A stretch of 64,000 nucleotides of DNA, from the NCBI GenBank assembly GCA_947488305.1, contig CANKZM010000004.1:501501-565500 (forward strand), in the 5' to 3' direction. The translations under genes and the position numbers were made by a program. The stretch is from an uncultured Roseobacter sp. Lineage in GTDB: Bacteria; Pseudomonadota; Alphaproteobacteria; Rhodobacterales; Rhodobacteraceae. Of the stretch, positions 28,012 to 38,593 are shown piece by piece (position 1 is the stretch's first letter; each line of letters opens with the position of its first letter). The notes under the pieces are model-generated. The model made no database searches and had not been told where the DNA came from. It worked only from the letters and a program-made list of their open reading frames with translations.

Positions 28012-30018
28012 ATGTCGCTGTTGCTGGGCGTTGATACCGGTGGAACCTACACCGATGCGGTGCTGATCCGTGACGAAAAAAGCGTCATCGCCTCGGCCAA
28101 ATCGCTGACCACGCGACACGATCTGGCAGAAGGTATCGGCCGCGCGGTTGGAGCCGTCCTTTCGGAGGCGGCCGTGAATCCAGCCGAGGTTAGCATGGCG
28201 TCGCTTTCGACAACACTTGCCACAAACGCTCTTGTTGAAGGCCAGGGTGGGCGTATCGGATTGATTTACATCGGTTTTCGGGAGCGTGACCTAGAGGCAC
28301 ACGGGCTGCTCGATGCGCTCCGGGGTGATCCGGTTTTGGTTTGTGCGGGCGGGCATGATCATGCAGGTGCGGAGAGTGTGCCGTTAGACGAAGCGTCTTT
28401 ACAGGGTTTTCTGGCGGAGCATGCGGGACATGTCAGTGCATTTGCGGTTGCGGCGCAATTTGCGACGCGAAACCCGGCCCATGAGTTACGTGCTGCGGCG
28501 CTCATAAGCGACATGACGGGCCGTCCCGTCTCTGCATCACACCAATTGTCAGCCAAGCTTAATGGTCCTAAGCGGGCCATGACGGCTTTGCTGAACGCAC
28601 GCTTGGTCGGGATGATCGACCGGCTGATTGGTCGGGCGGAAAATACCCTTACCTCCCTTGGGGTGACTGCGCCGATGATGGTGGTGCGTGGCGATGGCGC
28701 TTTGATCTCGGCTGCGCAGGCCAAGGAACGACCAATTGAGACCATTCTGAGCGGGCCTGCGGCCTCCATCGTCGGGGCGCACTGGCTGACCGGCGCAGAT
28801 CATGGGTTGGTGAGCGATATTGGCGGCACCACGACGGATGTGGCTTTGCTGCGGGAAGGCCGGCCCTCGATCGATCCCGATGGTGCCCGTGTCGGCCCGT
28901 ATCGAACGATGGTGGAAGCGGTGGCCATGCGGACGACTGGGTTGGGCGGCGATAGTATGGTCGAGATGGTTCAGGGTGGGTTGGATCATAGAGTCACCCT
29001 TGGCCCTCGACGCGTTGTGCCCGTTTCCTTGCTGGCGCAAAAAGAGCCGGAGCTTGTTCATGATGCATTGGACAAAGCTTTGCGTAATTTGACTCCGGGT
29101 GAACATGATGGGCGGTTTGTATTCGCCCTAGAGGGCCAATCGCTGGAAGGTCTTGGCGTGCGCGATAGGGCGCTATTGGACCGGTTGGGGGATCGTGTAT
29201 GCCCCATGGGACAGGTGTTGCGGGCAAGGATCGAATATGGTGCGCTGAACCGTCTGGTGGATCGTGGGATCGTCCAGATCAGTGGCGTCACACCGTCGGA
29301 CGCGAGCCATGTTTTGGGGGATTTGGACGAATGGGATCGCTCAGCAGCTGAAAAAGCCCTCGCGCTACTGGCGCGTCGGCGGGCTGGGTCCGGCAATGTG
29401 CTTGCAGGATCTGCGGAAGAGATGGCCCGGATGATTGTGGCGCAACTGACCGAGCAAACGGGGCGGGCACTATTGGAAACTGCATTTGCTGAAGAGACGC
29501 CAGGCTTTGATGAACCACCTGAAATTCTGGCGCGTCACATTCTGTTGCAAAGGGGGTTGTCCGGCCATAGCGGGCTGTTGCGGCTTGAAGCGGGACTGAA
29601 CGTGCCCGTGATTGGTCTCGGCGCGTCGGCAGCAACCTACTACCCTGCAGTTGGTAGGGCCTTATGCGCCAAAATGATCCTGCCTGAACATGCCGGGGTC
29701 GCCAATGCCATTGGTGCTGTCGTGGGGCGGGTTACCATGCGGCGGTCGGGATCAGTCACGTCACCGGGCGAAGGAAAATACCGCGTACATCTGCCGGACG
29801 GTCCGCTGGATTTTGGTGATCAGAAGACCGCGATGTCGGCACTTGAGGCCTGGCTGAGAAATCAGGCCGAATCGGCAGCGATCACAGCAGGGGCCGCCGA
29901 TATCCAGACAAGCGTGTCGCGGGACATTCAGGTCGCGGGGGTCGAGGCGCGTGAGATCTTTGTGGAGGCGACAATCACTGTTGAGGCTACGGGTCGCCCA
30001 CGTATTGCCGCCTCTTGA
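28012..30018 (+). CDS. Hydantoinase/oxoprolinase family protein (HyuA-type, stand-alone)
   Basis: LLGVDTGGTYTDAVLI; STTLATNALVEGQGGR; SDIGGTTTDVALL. Confidence 0.92.
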   Translation: MSLLLGVDTGGTYTDAVLIRDEKSVIASAKSLTTRHDLAEGIGRAVGAVLSEAAVNPAEVSMASLSTTLATNALVEGQGGRIGLIYIGFRERDLEAHGLLDALRGDPVLVCAGGHDHAGAESVPLDEASLQGFLAEHAGHVSAFAVAAQFATRNPAHELRAAALISDMTGRPVSASHQLSAKLNGPKRAMTALLNARLVGMIDRLIGRAENTLTSLGVTAPMMVVRGDGALISAAQAKERPIETILSGPAASIVGAHWLTGADHGLVSDIGGTTTDVALLREGRPSIDPDGARVGPYRTMVEAVAMRTTGLGGDSMVEMVQGGLDHRVTLGPRRVVPVSLLAQKEPELVHDALDKALRNLTPGEHDGRFVFALEGQSLEGLGVRDRALLDRLGDRVCPMGQVLRARIEYGALNRLVDRGIVQISGVTPSDASHVLGDLDEWDRSAAEKALALLARRRAGSGNVLAGSAEEMARMIVAQLTEQTGRALLETAFAEETPGFDEPPEILARHILLQRGLSGHSGLLRLEAGLNVPVIGLGASAATYYPAVGRALCAKMILPEHAGVANAIGAVVGRVTMRRSGSVTSPGEGKYRVHLPDGPLDFGDQKTAMSALEAWLRNQAESAAITAGAADIQTSVSRDIQVAGVEAREIFVEATITVEATGRPRIAAS

Positions 30019-30027
30019 GCTCTCTCA

Positions 30028-32103
30028 CTACGAAACCGCACGCAGATCGGTTGGGTGAGCGTTGGCGTCAGATGGAACGTCATCATTCAACACGAAAGTC
30101 GATGTCAAATCGTTGAGCAATTGGGCTTCTGTCGTCAGAATTTTTGTGGCAGCGTTTGTCTCAACCACGATCGCCGCATTCATTCGAGTTACTTCCTCAA
30201 GGCTGCTGATCGAGGTCATTATTTCGGAGATACCACCTGATTGCTCTTTGGACGCGATTGTTATGTCGCCGACCAGGTCCGCAACTTCTCCCACAAACCC
30301 TTCAATCTCAGACAAGGCTTCGCTGGTGCGCGAAACGAGGTCGACGCCCTGTTCAACCTGAGCGACCGAGCTTGCGATAAGCTGTGAAATCTGTGTCGCG
30401 GCTTCAGACGATCGTTGCGCCAGCGCGCGGACTTCCGAAGCGACGACTGCAAATCCACGTCCCGCCTCACCCGCGCGTGCCGCTTCCACGCCTGCGTTCA
30501 GCGCCAGCAAATTTGTTTGGAAAGCGATATCCTCAATCACGGAAGTGACTTTTGAAACCTCGTTCGAGCTGGCGGCAATCGCATCCATGGCGTTGCGTGC
30601 CTGTTTCATAACGCCAGTACCTGATGAGGCGTGGGATTTGGCCCTGCCAGCAAGGCCATTGGTGTGTTGCGCGATCTGCGCCGTTGACTTGACCGATGCA
30701 GTCATCTCATTGATCGCTGCGGCCGTTTGTTCCAATGCGGCGGCCTGGTTTTCCGTCCGGCGGCTGAGGTCATTGGCGGCGCCATTGATTTCCTGAGTGC
30801 CTTCGCCAATTCTTCTGGCGGCTTGCACGACGGTTTCAATGCTATTGCGCAGACGATCCAAGGCGCTGTTGAAGTCCGCGCGGAGCGGTTCAAACTCCAT
30901 AGAGAACGCGTCGTTGATCGGTTTGCTTACGTCGCCTTCGGCAAGGTGTTCCAAGCCCTCGCGAAGGGCCGTTACGGCACGTATTCTCGGTGTTATGTCG
31001 GTTGCGTATTTGACAACGCGCATGGGCTTTCCATCTGGGCCAAACGCCGGCTTGTATATGGCGAGTATCCAAACATCTTGCCCGGATTTGTGACGGCGCC
31101 GGTATTGCCCACTGAGGATCTCTCCACGTTGGAGCGTTGCCCAGTGGTCGTCATATTCGGTTCTATCAGCGTCGTATTCGGGCATGAATATGCTGTGGTG
31201 CTTACCAACGACGTCTTCGAGCGTGTACCCCATCAACTGCAGGAATGCATTATTTGCAGACTGAATTTTTCCATCAAGGTTGAACTCGACAACCGCCTGC
31301 GTATCCGAAGCCCTGCTGGCATATTTCGCAGCTTTGCTTTGACACGTGATATCGGAGGCAAGTTTCACGATGTTTTTTAGAGTTCCGTCGTCGTCGAAAG
31401 TAGGACAGTACACTGCTTGAAACCATCTCTCCGCGCCGGTCTTGCTAAGCCGTGAGAAAGCGCCTGATTGCGCTTCTCCATTCACCAGAGTCTGCCAAAA
31501 CGTATTGTACTCTTCAGAGTTGGCATATTCCGGCTTTACCAGAACCGAGTGGTTCTGGCCGATGACGTCAGCTCGCTCATACTCCATGGCGGCAAGAAAG
31601 GCATCGTTGGCCTCAAGAATGTTCCCTTGCGCGTCAAAAACCACCCGAGAAAGGGCCTGTTGAACGCTGTCATACTCTGACAGATGATCACGCGTTGTGC
31701 TGTTGGTGGCGGTAACGTCAGTTGCAATAAGCGCAATTTTGCAGACTTCACCACTGGCCTCTTTGATTGGCAAATAACTGGATTGAACCCAGAGCTGGTC
31801 GCTGCCTGGAATACGCCATTTGACAGTCGCCGCCACCGGGGTTCCTGTTTTAAGCGTCGCGAACAGCTGCGAAGCCCGCAGGTCATCCGTGACGGAAGCG
31901 TCCAGAAAACTGTCGTGAGGTTTCGCGAGAACGCTATCACGCTCAACACCAAGCATGTCACAGAATTTCGGGTTTGCATCGATCACCGTGGCCGACAGGT
32001 CAAACCAGACGATGCCATGCGCCATGTTCAAAGCTTGAACCAATTCGGCGTCTTGCGCAGATGCAGCACCATTTGCCTTTTTCGACGACGTGAAAAAACC
32101 CAT
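30028..32103 (-). CDS. Methyl-accepting chemotaxis protein with tandem PAS domains, apparently soluble
   Basis: Three PAS repeats; EDIAFQTNLLALNAGVEAARAGEAGRGFAVVASEVRALAQRSSEAATQI signalling hairpin; no TM segment seen. Confidence 0.95.
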   Translation of the reverse strand: MGFFTSSKKANGAASAQDAELVQALNMAHGIVWFDLSATVIDANPKFCDMLGVERDSVLAKPHDSFLDASVTDDLRASQLFATLKTGTPVAATVKWRIPGSDQLWVQSSYLPIKEASGEVCKIALIATDVTATNSTTRDHLSEYDSVQQALSRVVFDAQGNILEANDAFLAAMEYERADVIGQNHSVLVKPEYANSEEYNTFWQTLVNGEAQSGAFSRLSKTGAERWFQAVYCPTFDDDGTLKNIVKLASDITCQSKAAKYASRASDTQAVVEFNLDGKIQSANNAFLQLMGYTLEDVVGKHHSIFMPEYDADRTEYDDHWATLQRGEILSGQYRRRHKSGQDVWILAIYKPAFGPDGKPMRVVKYATDITPRIRAVTALREGLEHLAEGDVSKPINDAFSMEFEPLRADFNSALDRLRNSIETVVQAARRIGEGTQEINGAANDLSRRTENQAAALEQTAAAINEMTASVKSTAQIAQHTNGLAGRAKSHASSGTGVMKQARNAMDAIAASSNEVSKVTSVIEDIAFQTNLLALNAGVEAARAGEAGRGFAVVASEVRALAQRSSEAATQISQLIASSVAQVEQGVDLVSRTSEALSEIEGFVGEVADLVGDITIASKEQSGGISEIMTSISSLEEVTRMNAAIVVETNAATKILTTEAQLLNDLTSTFVLNDDVPSDANAHPTDLRAVS

Positions 32104-32169
32104 TTGGTGCCTCCAAAAGTCCTTAAGGCACTCTGGCAGGCACTGGTTAAGACAGTTTTAAGGGGTCAG

Positions 32170-32189
32170 CAGGCGGCCGGAGCCGCCTG
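32170..32189 (-). terminator. Possible terminator hairpin downstream of msrA
   Basis: CAGGCGGC-CGGA-GCCGCCTG perfect 8-bp stem/tetraloop 9 nt beyond the msrA stop; no strong U-tract. Confidence 0.4.
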
Positions 32190-32197
32190 GTTGATTT

Positions 32198-32719
32198 CTA
32201 TTCAGCGGCTGTGCTGGGCACGCTTCGTCTTGGCAGCACCCAATTTGGCCGCGGGAAATGGCAGGTATAGCCATTTGGGAAGCGTTCGAGGTAGTCTTGG
32301 TGCTCTGTTTCGGCTTCCCAGAACTCTCCAACCGGCTCGACTTCGGTCACGACCTTGCCGGGCCAAAGGCCAGAAGCCTCAACGTCTGCGATTGTCTCCA
32401 GCGCGCAGGCTTTTTGGGCATCATCCACATAATAAATCGCGGAACGATAACTCAAACCGACATCGTTGCCCTGACGATTTGGCGTCGTCGGATCATGTAT
32501 CTGAAAGAACAATTCCAACAGGTCGCGGTACGAGATTTCATCCGGGTTGAAGATCACTTCGATTCCCTCGGCATGTGTGCCGTGGTTGTGATAGGTCGCG
32601 TTTGGCACATCGCCACCGGTATAGCCCACACGGGTCGAAATCACCCCATTTCGCTTGCGGATCAGGTCCTGCATGCCCCAGAAACATCCTCCGGCCAAAA
32701 CTGCACGTTCCGTTGTCAT
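32198..32719 (-). CDS. msrA: Peptide-methionine (S)-S-oxide reductase
   Basis: [50 protein letters not shown]. Confidence 0.97.
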   Translation of the reverse strand: MTTERAVLAGGCFWGMQDLIRKRNGVISTRVGYTGGDVPNATYHNHGTHAEGIEVIFNPDEISYRDLLELFFQIHDPTTPNRQGNDVGLSYRSAIYYVDDAQKACALETIADVEASGLWPGKVVTEVEPVGEFWEAETEHQDYLERFPNGYTCHFPRPNWVLPRRSVPSTAAE

Positions 32720-33165
32720 GCCACATCCTCCACCTGATCAATGTAATCGCCGTATCCTTCGGCTTCCATGTCGTCGCGATGCACAAACCGCAAACTCGCG
32801 GAATTGATGCAATACCGCAGCCCGCCCCGGTCTGTCGGCCCATCTGGGAAAACATGGCCGAGATGGCTGTCGCCATGGGTCGAGCGGACTTCGGTACGGA
32901 TCATACCAAGGCTCGCGTCCCGCAATTCGTTGATATGTGCGGCCTCAATAGGTTTGGTAAAGCTGGGCCATCCGCAACCAGACTCGTATTTGTCGGCCGA
33001 GGCGAACAGAGGCTCGCCCGAAACAATATCGACGTAGATGCCGGGTTCCTTGTTGTGCAACAGAGCGCCCGTTCCCGGGCGTTCTGTCCCATCCTGCTGG
33101 GTGACGCGGTGCTCTTCAGGAGAAAGGCGGGCAACGGCGTCGTCGGTTTTTGCGTATTTGGACAT
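32716..33165 (-). CDS. msrB: Peptide-methionine (R)-S-oxide reductase
   Basis: [17 protein letters not shown]...[31 protein letters not shown] overlap with msrA. Confidence 0.96.
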   Translation of the reverse strand: MSKYAKTDDAVARLSPEEHRVTQQDGTERPGTGALLHNKEPGIYVDIVSGEPLFASADKYESGCGWPSFTKPIEAAHINELRDASLGMIRTEVRSTHGDSHLGHVFPDGPTDRGGLRYCINSASLRFVHRDDMEAEGYGDYIDQVEDVA

Positions 33166-33375
33166 GGCACACTCCTTGTCTGGTATGACGCTATAAATGG
33201 GGGTATTTGCCGTGAATAAAAGAGTTAATGCAGGTGCTTCACGGTGCCGTGTCCTAACTTAACTGCGAAACGATCCTAGCCGACGTTCGGTTCCTCTTGG
33301 TCCCCGCCATCTTTGCGCTACTGTCAAGGACGACTTCTGAGCCTTCAATTTTGATTACGCGGCACTGGTAAACCT

Positions 33376-34623
33376 ATGAAATCTCGTCTGGAATGGCTAA
33401 AGCTCATCTTTCTGCGTTACTACCGCGACATGGGGCTTCGCGTTCTTTTTTATGCGTTGTTGTCCCTTGTGGCGACACTGATAAGCCCTCTGGCGAATTC
33501 GCTGTTGAGCGAGGCCACGAAGGCCAGGATCGAATTCTCTTCTGTTCTTCCGGTATTGACCATCTTGGCAACGTCGATGTTGGCGGTGTCGACTTTTTCA
33601 TTGAACATCATGGTGTCTGCGCATCGGGCCGCGGCAGATGCGACAACACCGCGCGTGCACCGCATCTTGCTTGAGAACACGACGACACAGTCGGTGCTGG
33701 CGGCTTTCATCGGTGCATTTGTTTATTCATTGGGGTCGCTGGTACTTTACCGATTGGGTTTTTATCCACCGGATGCAGCAATTATCGTGATGGCTGTGAC
33801 CACGCTGGTCGTCATCTGGGTGGTGGTGTCGCTGTTGCGCTGGATTCAACATCTCACCACGCTTGGCAGCGTTGAAGACAGTCTGCTGTCCGCAAAAGAA
33901 CGCGCGCGTACGTCTCTGCTTGCACAAGCGAAACATCCTAGATTTGGGGCATCCGAGCTCGCGGAGGAAACTATTTTGCCGACGGACTTGATCGATTTGC
34001 GCGCCCCGCAGTCCGGTTATTTGCAGCTGATTGATTTCGCGCGTCTGCAAGACTGCCTGCCCGAGGCGGCATCCATTTATCTCAGTGTCAGACCGGGCAT
34101 GCATGTGCTGGAGGGAGAGGTGATTGCACAGGTTTCTGGCGGGATAGATGCCGTGTTGAAGCGTACCTTGGTTGAGGCTTTTACTTTTGGCGCGCAACGA
34201 ACGCATGAGCAAGATGCAGAATTTGGATTGGTTGTGCTTTCGGAGATCGCATCGAAAGCCTTGTCGCCGGGGATCAATGATCCCGGAACAGCGGTAGAGG
34301 CGCTGATGATGGTCAAGACACTGTTGTGGGAGTTTGCGCGCGTGTCGCCCGACGAGGAACGACCAACTGCTCCAAAGGTGTTTGCGTTTTTTCCAGGACC
34401 ACAGGAATTTGTCGAGCAGGCATTTGGATCAATCGCGCGGGATGGTGCAGCGACGATTGAGGTCGCCCTGACGCTTAGACAGGCCTTATCTGCTTTGTCG
34501 GCGTCTGAAAATGAGCGAATGGCGGAGGCTGCTGCTGGTTTTGCAGAAACGGCGATCTTGTATTCAGAGCAGGCTGGTCTTTTGAAGCACGAAATGGAAC
34601 GGCTGCGGGAAATCAGCGTCTAG
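33376..34623 (+). CDS. DUF2254 family membrane protein
   Basis: N-terminal TM helices; STFSLNIMVSAHRAAADATTPRVHRILLENTTTQSVLAAFIGAFVYSL; ALSPGINDPGTAVEAL. Confidence 0.9.
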   Translation: MKSRLEWLKLIFLRYYRDMGLRVLFYALLSLVATLISPLANSLLSEATKARIEFSSVLPVLTILATSMLAVSTFSLNIMVSAHRAAADATTPRVHRILLENTTTQSVLAAFIGAFVYSLGSLVLYRLGFYPPDAAIIVMAVTTLVVIWVVVSLLRWIQHLTTLGSVEDSLLSAKERARTSLLAQAKHPRFGASELAEETILPTDLIDLRAPQSGYLQLIDFARLQDCLPEAASIYLSVRPGMHVLEGEVIAQVSGGIDAVLKRTLVEAFTFGAQRTHEQDAEFGLVVLSEIASKALSPGINDPGTAVEALMMVKTLLWEFARVSPDEERPTAPKVFAFFPGPQEFVEQAFGSIARDGAATIEVALTLRQALSALSASENERMAEAAAGFAETAILYSEQAGLLKHEMERLREISV

Positions 34624-34645
34624 GCAAAGACGCGCGCGTCATTCA

Positions 34646-35923
34646 CTATAACAGGTTGGGCAGCGTCAGCGAAATCGCCGGAACAAAGGTAATCAGCATG
34701 AGCGCGGCGAAAATGGCGATGTAGAATGGCCAGATGGTCTTGACCGCTTTTTCCATTGGTAGTTTCCCGACGGCGCAGCCCACAAAGAGACATGAACCAA
34801 CCGGGGGCGTACACAAGCCAAGGCCAAGGTTGACCAGGAGGATCATGCCAAACTGCAAAGGATCAATGCCCAGACTGTTGGCCACGGGCAAGAAGATGGG
34901 TGTGCAGATCAGGATCAGCGCTGCCATGTCCATGATCATTCCGAGGATCAGCAATACCAGGTTGATCATCAGCAGGATCAGAATTGGGTTTTCAGTCAGC
35001 CCGGTCAGCAAATCCACGGTCTTGGCAGGGACCCGGTAGAACGTCAGCATATAGGCAAATGCGCCGGCACAAGCGATCAGGATCATGACCATTGCGGTTG
35101 TGCGGACGGATGAAATCACCGCAGTCTTGAAATTTTCCACAGTGATGGATCTGTAGACCAGGATGGTTACAAGGAAGGCGTAGATGGCCCCGAACGCACC
35201 GGATTCCGTGACGGTGAACACACCTGAGAGGACACCACCCACGATGATGACCGCAGTCATAAGCCCGGGGATTGCTCCAAAGAAGGCCATCGTCAGAGCG
35301 GTCCAGCCCGGGAACTTTTCGGCGGCATAGCCGCGTTTGACGGCCACCAGATAGGCCGCCGCCGCAAGGCATAGGCACATCAGGATGCCGGGGACCACCC
35401 CCGCAAGAAAGAGTTTGGAGATGGAAATGCCGCCGCCTGCGGCAATGGCAAAAATGATCATGTTGTGGCTGGGCGGAATAATGATGCCGGCAATCGAAGA
35501 GGTAACGGTAACGTTCACCGCATAATCAGCGTCATACCCTTTTTCTTTCATGACCGGCACAAGGATTGATCCCAAAGCGGAGATGTCGGCAATCGCAGAG
35601 CCGGATATGCCGCCAAAGAGCATGGATGAGAATACGTTCACAATGCCAAGGCCACCCCGAACTGCGCCCACCGCCGCTTGCGCAAAACGGACTAGCCGCA
35701 TCGCGATACCGCCGTGGAACATCAATTCACCTGCAAAGATGAAGAACGGAATCGCCATCAGGGCGAAAACGTTGATCCCGGAAATGATGCGCTGGAAACC
35801 GATCATCAGAGGCAGGCCTTCGTACCAGAAGGCGACAATGGCGGAAATGCCGAGGGCGAAGGCAACCGGGGTTCCGATCAAAACGCAGAATGCAAAGGCA
35901 CCCAGAAGGACTGCAATTCCCAT
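34646..35923 (-). CDS. dctM: TRAP transporter large permease (DctM)
   Basis: Multi-TM; FIFAGELMFHGGIAMRLVRFAQAAVGAVRGGLGIVNVFSSMLFGGISGSAIADISALG. Confidence 0.96.
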   Translation of the reverse strand: MGIAVLLGAFAFCVLIGTPVAFALGISAIVAFWYEGLPLMIGFQRIISGINVFALMAIPFFIFAGELMFHGGIAMRLVRFAQAAVGAVRGGLGIVNVFSSMLFGGISGSAIADISALGSILVPVMKEKGYDADYAVNVTVTSSIAGIIIPPSHNMIIFAIAAGGGISISKLFLAGVVPGILMCLCLAAAAYLVAVKRGYAAEKFPGWTALTMAFFGAIPGLMTAVIIVGGVLSGVFTVTESGAFGAIYAFLVTILVYRSITVENFKTAVISSVRTTAMVMILIACAGAFAYMLTFYRVPAKTVDLLTGLTENPILILLMINLVLLILGMIMDMAALILICTPIFLPVANSLGIDPLQFGMILLVNLGLGLCTPPVGSCLFVGCAVGKLPMEKAVKTIWPFYIAIFAALMLITFVPAISLTLPNLL

Positions 35924-35932
35924 GAACGGGTC

Positions 35933-36460
35933 CTATTCTATACTGTCGCGGCGCATGTCGACGCCGGAAAATAAGCGGATCAGGTGACCCACCGAAAAGA
36001 GCAAAATGAGACCACCGCCAATGGTCAAAGGCAGCGAACGCAAACCTTCTGGCAACTGGATCAACGGAATGAGAGAGCCCCATTTGAAAAGGGTCAGCTG
36101 CGCGCCATACCAAAGCATAAGCCCACCAAAGCAGGCCATTACGACATCGGAGATGACAACAAAAACCGTGCGAACACGTGGCGGCACAGAACTGCGCAGG
36201 ATGGACACGGACAAATGCGTGTTTTCATGCACGCCCACCGCCGCGCCCAAAAAGGCGATGAGCATGACAAGCAGCAGTGCGACCTGTTCCACCCATGTTG
36301 GCGTCGCGTTTAGCACGTAACGGCCAAAAACCAGCCAACCAAAAATCACCGTCAGGACGACCAACGCTACCCCGGTAATGATACGACACGCCAAAGCAAT
36401 CAGATCAAGCACCGTCGCCATGCGCCTTATCCTTGAAGAGATTTGCGGAGTGTCACTCAT
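35933..36460 (-). CDS. dctQ: TRAP transporter small permease (DctQ)
   Basis: Four TM segments; FGRYVLNATPTWVEQVALLLVMLIAFLGAAVGVHENTHLSV. Confidence 0.93.
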   Translation of the reverse strand: MSDTPQISSRIRRMATVLDLIALACRIITGVALVVLTVIFGWLVFGRYVLNATPTWVEQVALLLVMLIAFLGAAVGVHENTHLSVSILRSSVPPRVRTVFVVISDVVMACFGGLMLWYGAQLTLFKWGSLIPLIQLPEGLRSLPLTIGGGLILLFSVGHLIRLFSGVDMRRDSIE

Positions 36461-36479
36461 TGGGTCTTTCCTGCATGAA

Positions 36480-36513
36480 AGTGTCCGGCTCCGAACATTC
36501 AGAGCCGGACACT
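36480..36513 (-). promoter_or_regulatory. Perfect 12-bp hairpin between dctP and dctQ
   Basis: AGTGTCCGGCTC-cgaacattca-GAGCCGGACACT. Confidence 0.75.
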
Positions 36514-36534
36514 AACTGACTTACTCAGAAGCAA

Positions 36535-37518
36535 TCATTCGGTCGCTTGGATCAATTCGACCAACGAGCGCAAGCTTGGGTTTGTCTCGAAGTAGGCTTC
36601 GTAGACAGGGCCCATCGCTTCCTGGAACGGTGCTTTGTCAGCGATTTCATTGACAACAACACCAGCTGCTTCGACAGCCTCGCGGCTGGCAGCTTCACGT
36701 GCGGCCCAAAGCTCTCTTTGAAGCACGGCAGATTCCTGCGCCGCTTCGGTGACTGCCGCCTGCATTTCTGGTGACAGCGCGTTGAAGGTGTCCGTATTGA
36801 CGCAGATACATTCCGGTATGATCAGGTGTTGGGACAGTGAATAGTAACCAGCGACCTCAAAGTGACCGGTAGATTCGTAGGACGGCCAGTTGTTTTCAGC
36901 ACCATCGACCACACCTGTTTTCAATGCTTGGTAAACTTCAGCAAATGCCATTGGTGATGGGTTGCCGCCAAGCTGCGAGATCATACCCGTGAACAGATCA
37001 TTGTTCATCACGCGGACCTTCATGCCCTGAACATCTGCGGGCGTGTTGATTGCTTTTTCGCCATTGTAAAAAGAACGTGCGCCGGCATCATACCAGGCCA
37101 GAGGAGTCAGGCCTTTTGCGGCCATGCCCGCTGCAATTGCTGCACCGCCATCACTTTCCAGCACGCGGAACATATGTGGCACGTCTTTGAACACAAATGG
37201 GAGCGATACCACGTTCGCCTCAGCAACAATCGGTCCGATGGGTCCGAGGTTGAAATTGCCAATCTCCAGTGCCCCTGCACGAACCTGTTCTACGGCATCA
37301 GGCTGGCTGCCGAGCGTTCCGCCATGGAACATTTGCAGCGTGATCTCACCACCGGTTTTATCCGCAAGCAGTTCTGCGAATTTGTCCATTGCCACGGTGT
37401 TTGGATAGCCATCGACATGGATATTCCATCCGCGCCAGTCTGCAGCGGTTGCTGCACCGCACAGGACCGATAGTGCCGCGACGGCACCCAACAGTGGTTT
37501 TGATATCTTGTAGTTCAT
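36535..37518 (-). CDS. dctP: TRAP transporter substrate-binding protein (DctP)
   Basis: Signal peptide; TLQMFHGGTLGSQPDAVEQVRAGALEIGNF; KVRVMNNDLFTGMISQLGGNPSPMAFAEVYQALKTGVVDGAENNWPSY. Confidence 0.96.
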   Translation of the reverse strand: MNYKISKPLLGAVAALSVLCGAATAADWRGWNIHVDGYPNTVAMDKFAELLADKTGGEITLQMFHGGTLGSQPDAVEQVRAGALEIGNFNLGPIGPIVAEANVVSLPFVFKDVPHMFRVLESDGGAAIAAGMAAKGLTPLAWYDAGARSFYNGEKAINTPADVQGMKVRVMNNDLFTGMISQLGGNPSPMAFAEVYQALKTGVVDGAENNWPSYESTGHFEVAGYYSLSQHLIIPECICVNTDTFNALSPEMQAAVTEAAQESAVLQRELWAAREAASREAVEAAGVVVNEIADKAPFQEAMGPVYEAYFETNPSLRSLVELIQATE

Positions 37519-37568
37519 TTCTTCCTCCCTGAAATGATGGGCTCATGCCCGGGTTTTTGTTCGGTGAA

Positions 37569-38360
37569 TTACGAGAAGAGTAACCCCCCGTTAATGTCGA
37601 TGTTTGCACCGGTGATGAAAGCCGCATCATCTGACGCGAGATAGGTCACGAGATTGGCTACATCCTCTGAACTGCCCTCTCGTTTGAGAGGGGTCACATT
37701 GGCCACGTGACTGCGCACGTCATCCTTTGTGAAGACGTTGTGAAAATCCGTATCAATCATGCCCGGGCAGACAGAGTTCACCCGAATATCAGGGCCCAGC
37801 TCCTTGGCGAGCCCACGGGTCATTGTCATTACTGCACCTTTTGATGCGGCATAGGCGACCGCACCGGGGCCCCCGCCATCGCGCCCTGCCTGGCTGGCCA
37901 GACCCACAATCGCGCCGCCTTGCGTCATATGGGGCAGGACCGCCTTGATCGCACGCATGAATGATGTGGCATTGAGGTCCATCACCGTATTCCAATGCGC
38001 TTCATCCATCTCTGCCATCGTCTTGCGCGCGACTAGTCCACCGGTGACATGCACTAGAATGTCAATTCTATCGCCAAATTCCGAAACAGTTTTGGCAACC
38101 AAACCCTCAACATCTGTTGTCGATGTCATGTCGCCTTTCAGGGCAAAGGCCGATCCGCCGGTCTCTCTAATTTCGGCAACGGCACTGTCTGCGCCTGCGG
38201 CGGAGCTATGGTAGTTTATGGCAACTGACGCTCCGGATTGCGCAAGTTTCATGACGCAAGCACGCCCGATATCCCGACCACCACCTGTGACAATTGCAAC
38301 TTTGCCAGCAAGCGAATTGTGCATGGGGCGGTGTTCGGCTGTCGCTGGCGACATGGTCAA
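37569..38360 (-). CDS. SDR family oxidoreductase
   Basis: [63 protein letters not shown]. Confidence 0.95.
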   Translation of the reverse strand: MTMSPATAEHRPMHNSLAGKVAIVTGGGRDIGRACVMKLAQSGASVAINYHSSAAGADSAVAEIRETGGSAFALKGDMTSTTDVEGLVAKTVSEFGDRIDILVHVTGGLVARKTMAEMDEAHWNTVMDLNATSFMRAIKAVLPHMTQGGAIVGLASQAGRDGGGPGAVAYAASKGAVMTMTRGLAKELGPDIRVNSVCPGMIDTDFHNVFTKDDVRSHVANVTPLKREGSSEDVANLVTYLASDDAAFITGANIDINGGLLFS

Positions 38361-38431
38361 TTTTCCTTTTGTGATGGCAGCAGGATTTATGATGCCCCGG
38401 CTACATAACTTTCGATTGATTAACTTAGACG

Positions 38432-38445
38432 ACTAGTATACCAGT
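38432..38445. promoter_or_regulatory. Near-perfect palindrome ACTAGTATACCAGT, candidate GntR (UxuR/ExuR-like) operator
   Basis: Lies in divergent region between SDR/TRAP operon and GntR gene; one mismatch in a 14-bp dyad. Confidence 0.5.
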
Positions 38446-38593
38446 TTTGTCAACTGTTATTTTTTGGCTCTGGCAATGCGATCGTCATCGGTAGGACAAG
38501 CCCTTGGCAGGAAGCAGAACAAGAGTTAGGTCGCATAGCGCGCTGGGTGGTTCAGACGGGCAACCAGCAGAAGACGAAACGAAAAGGCAATCC

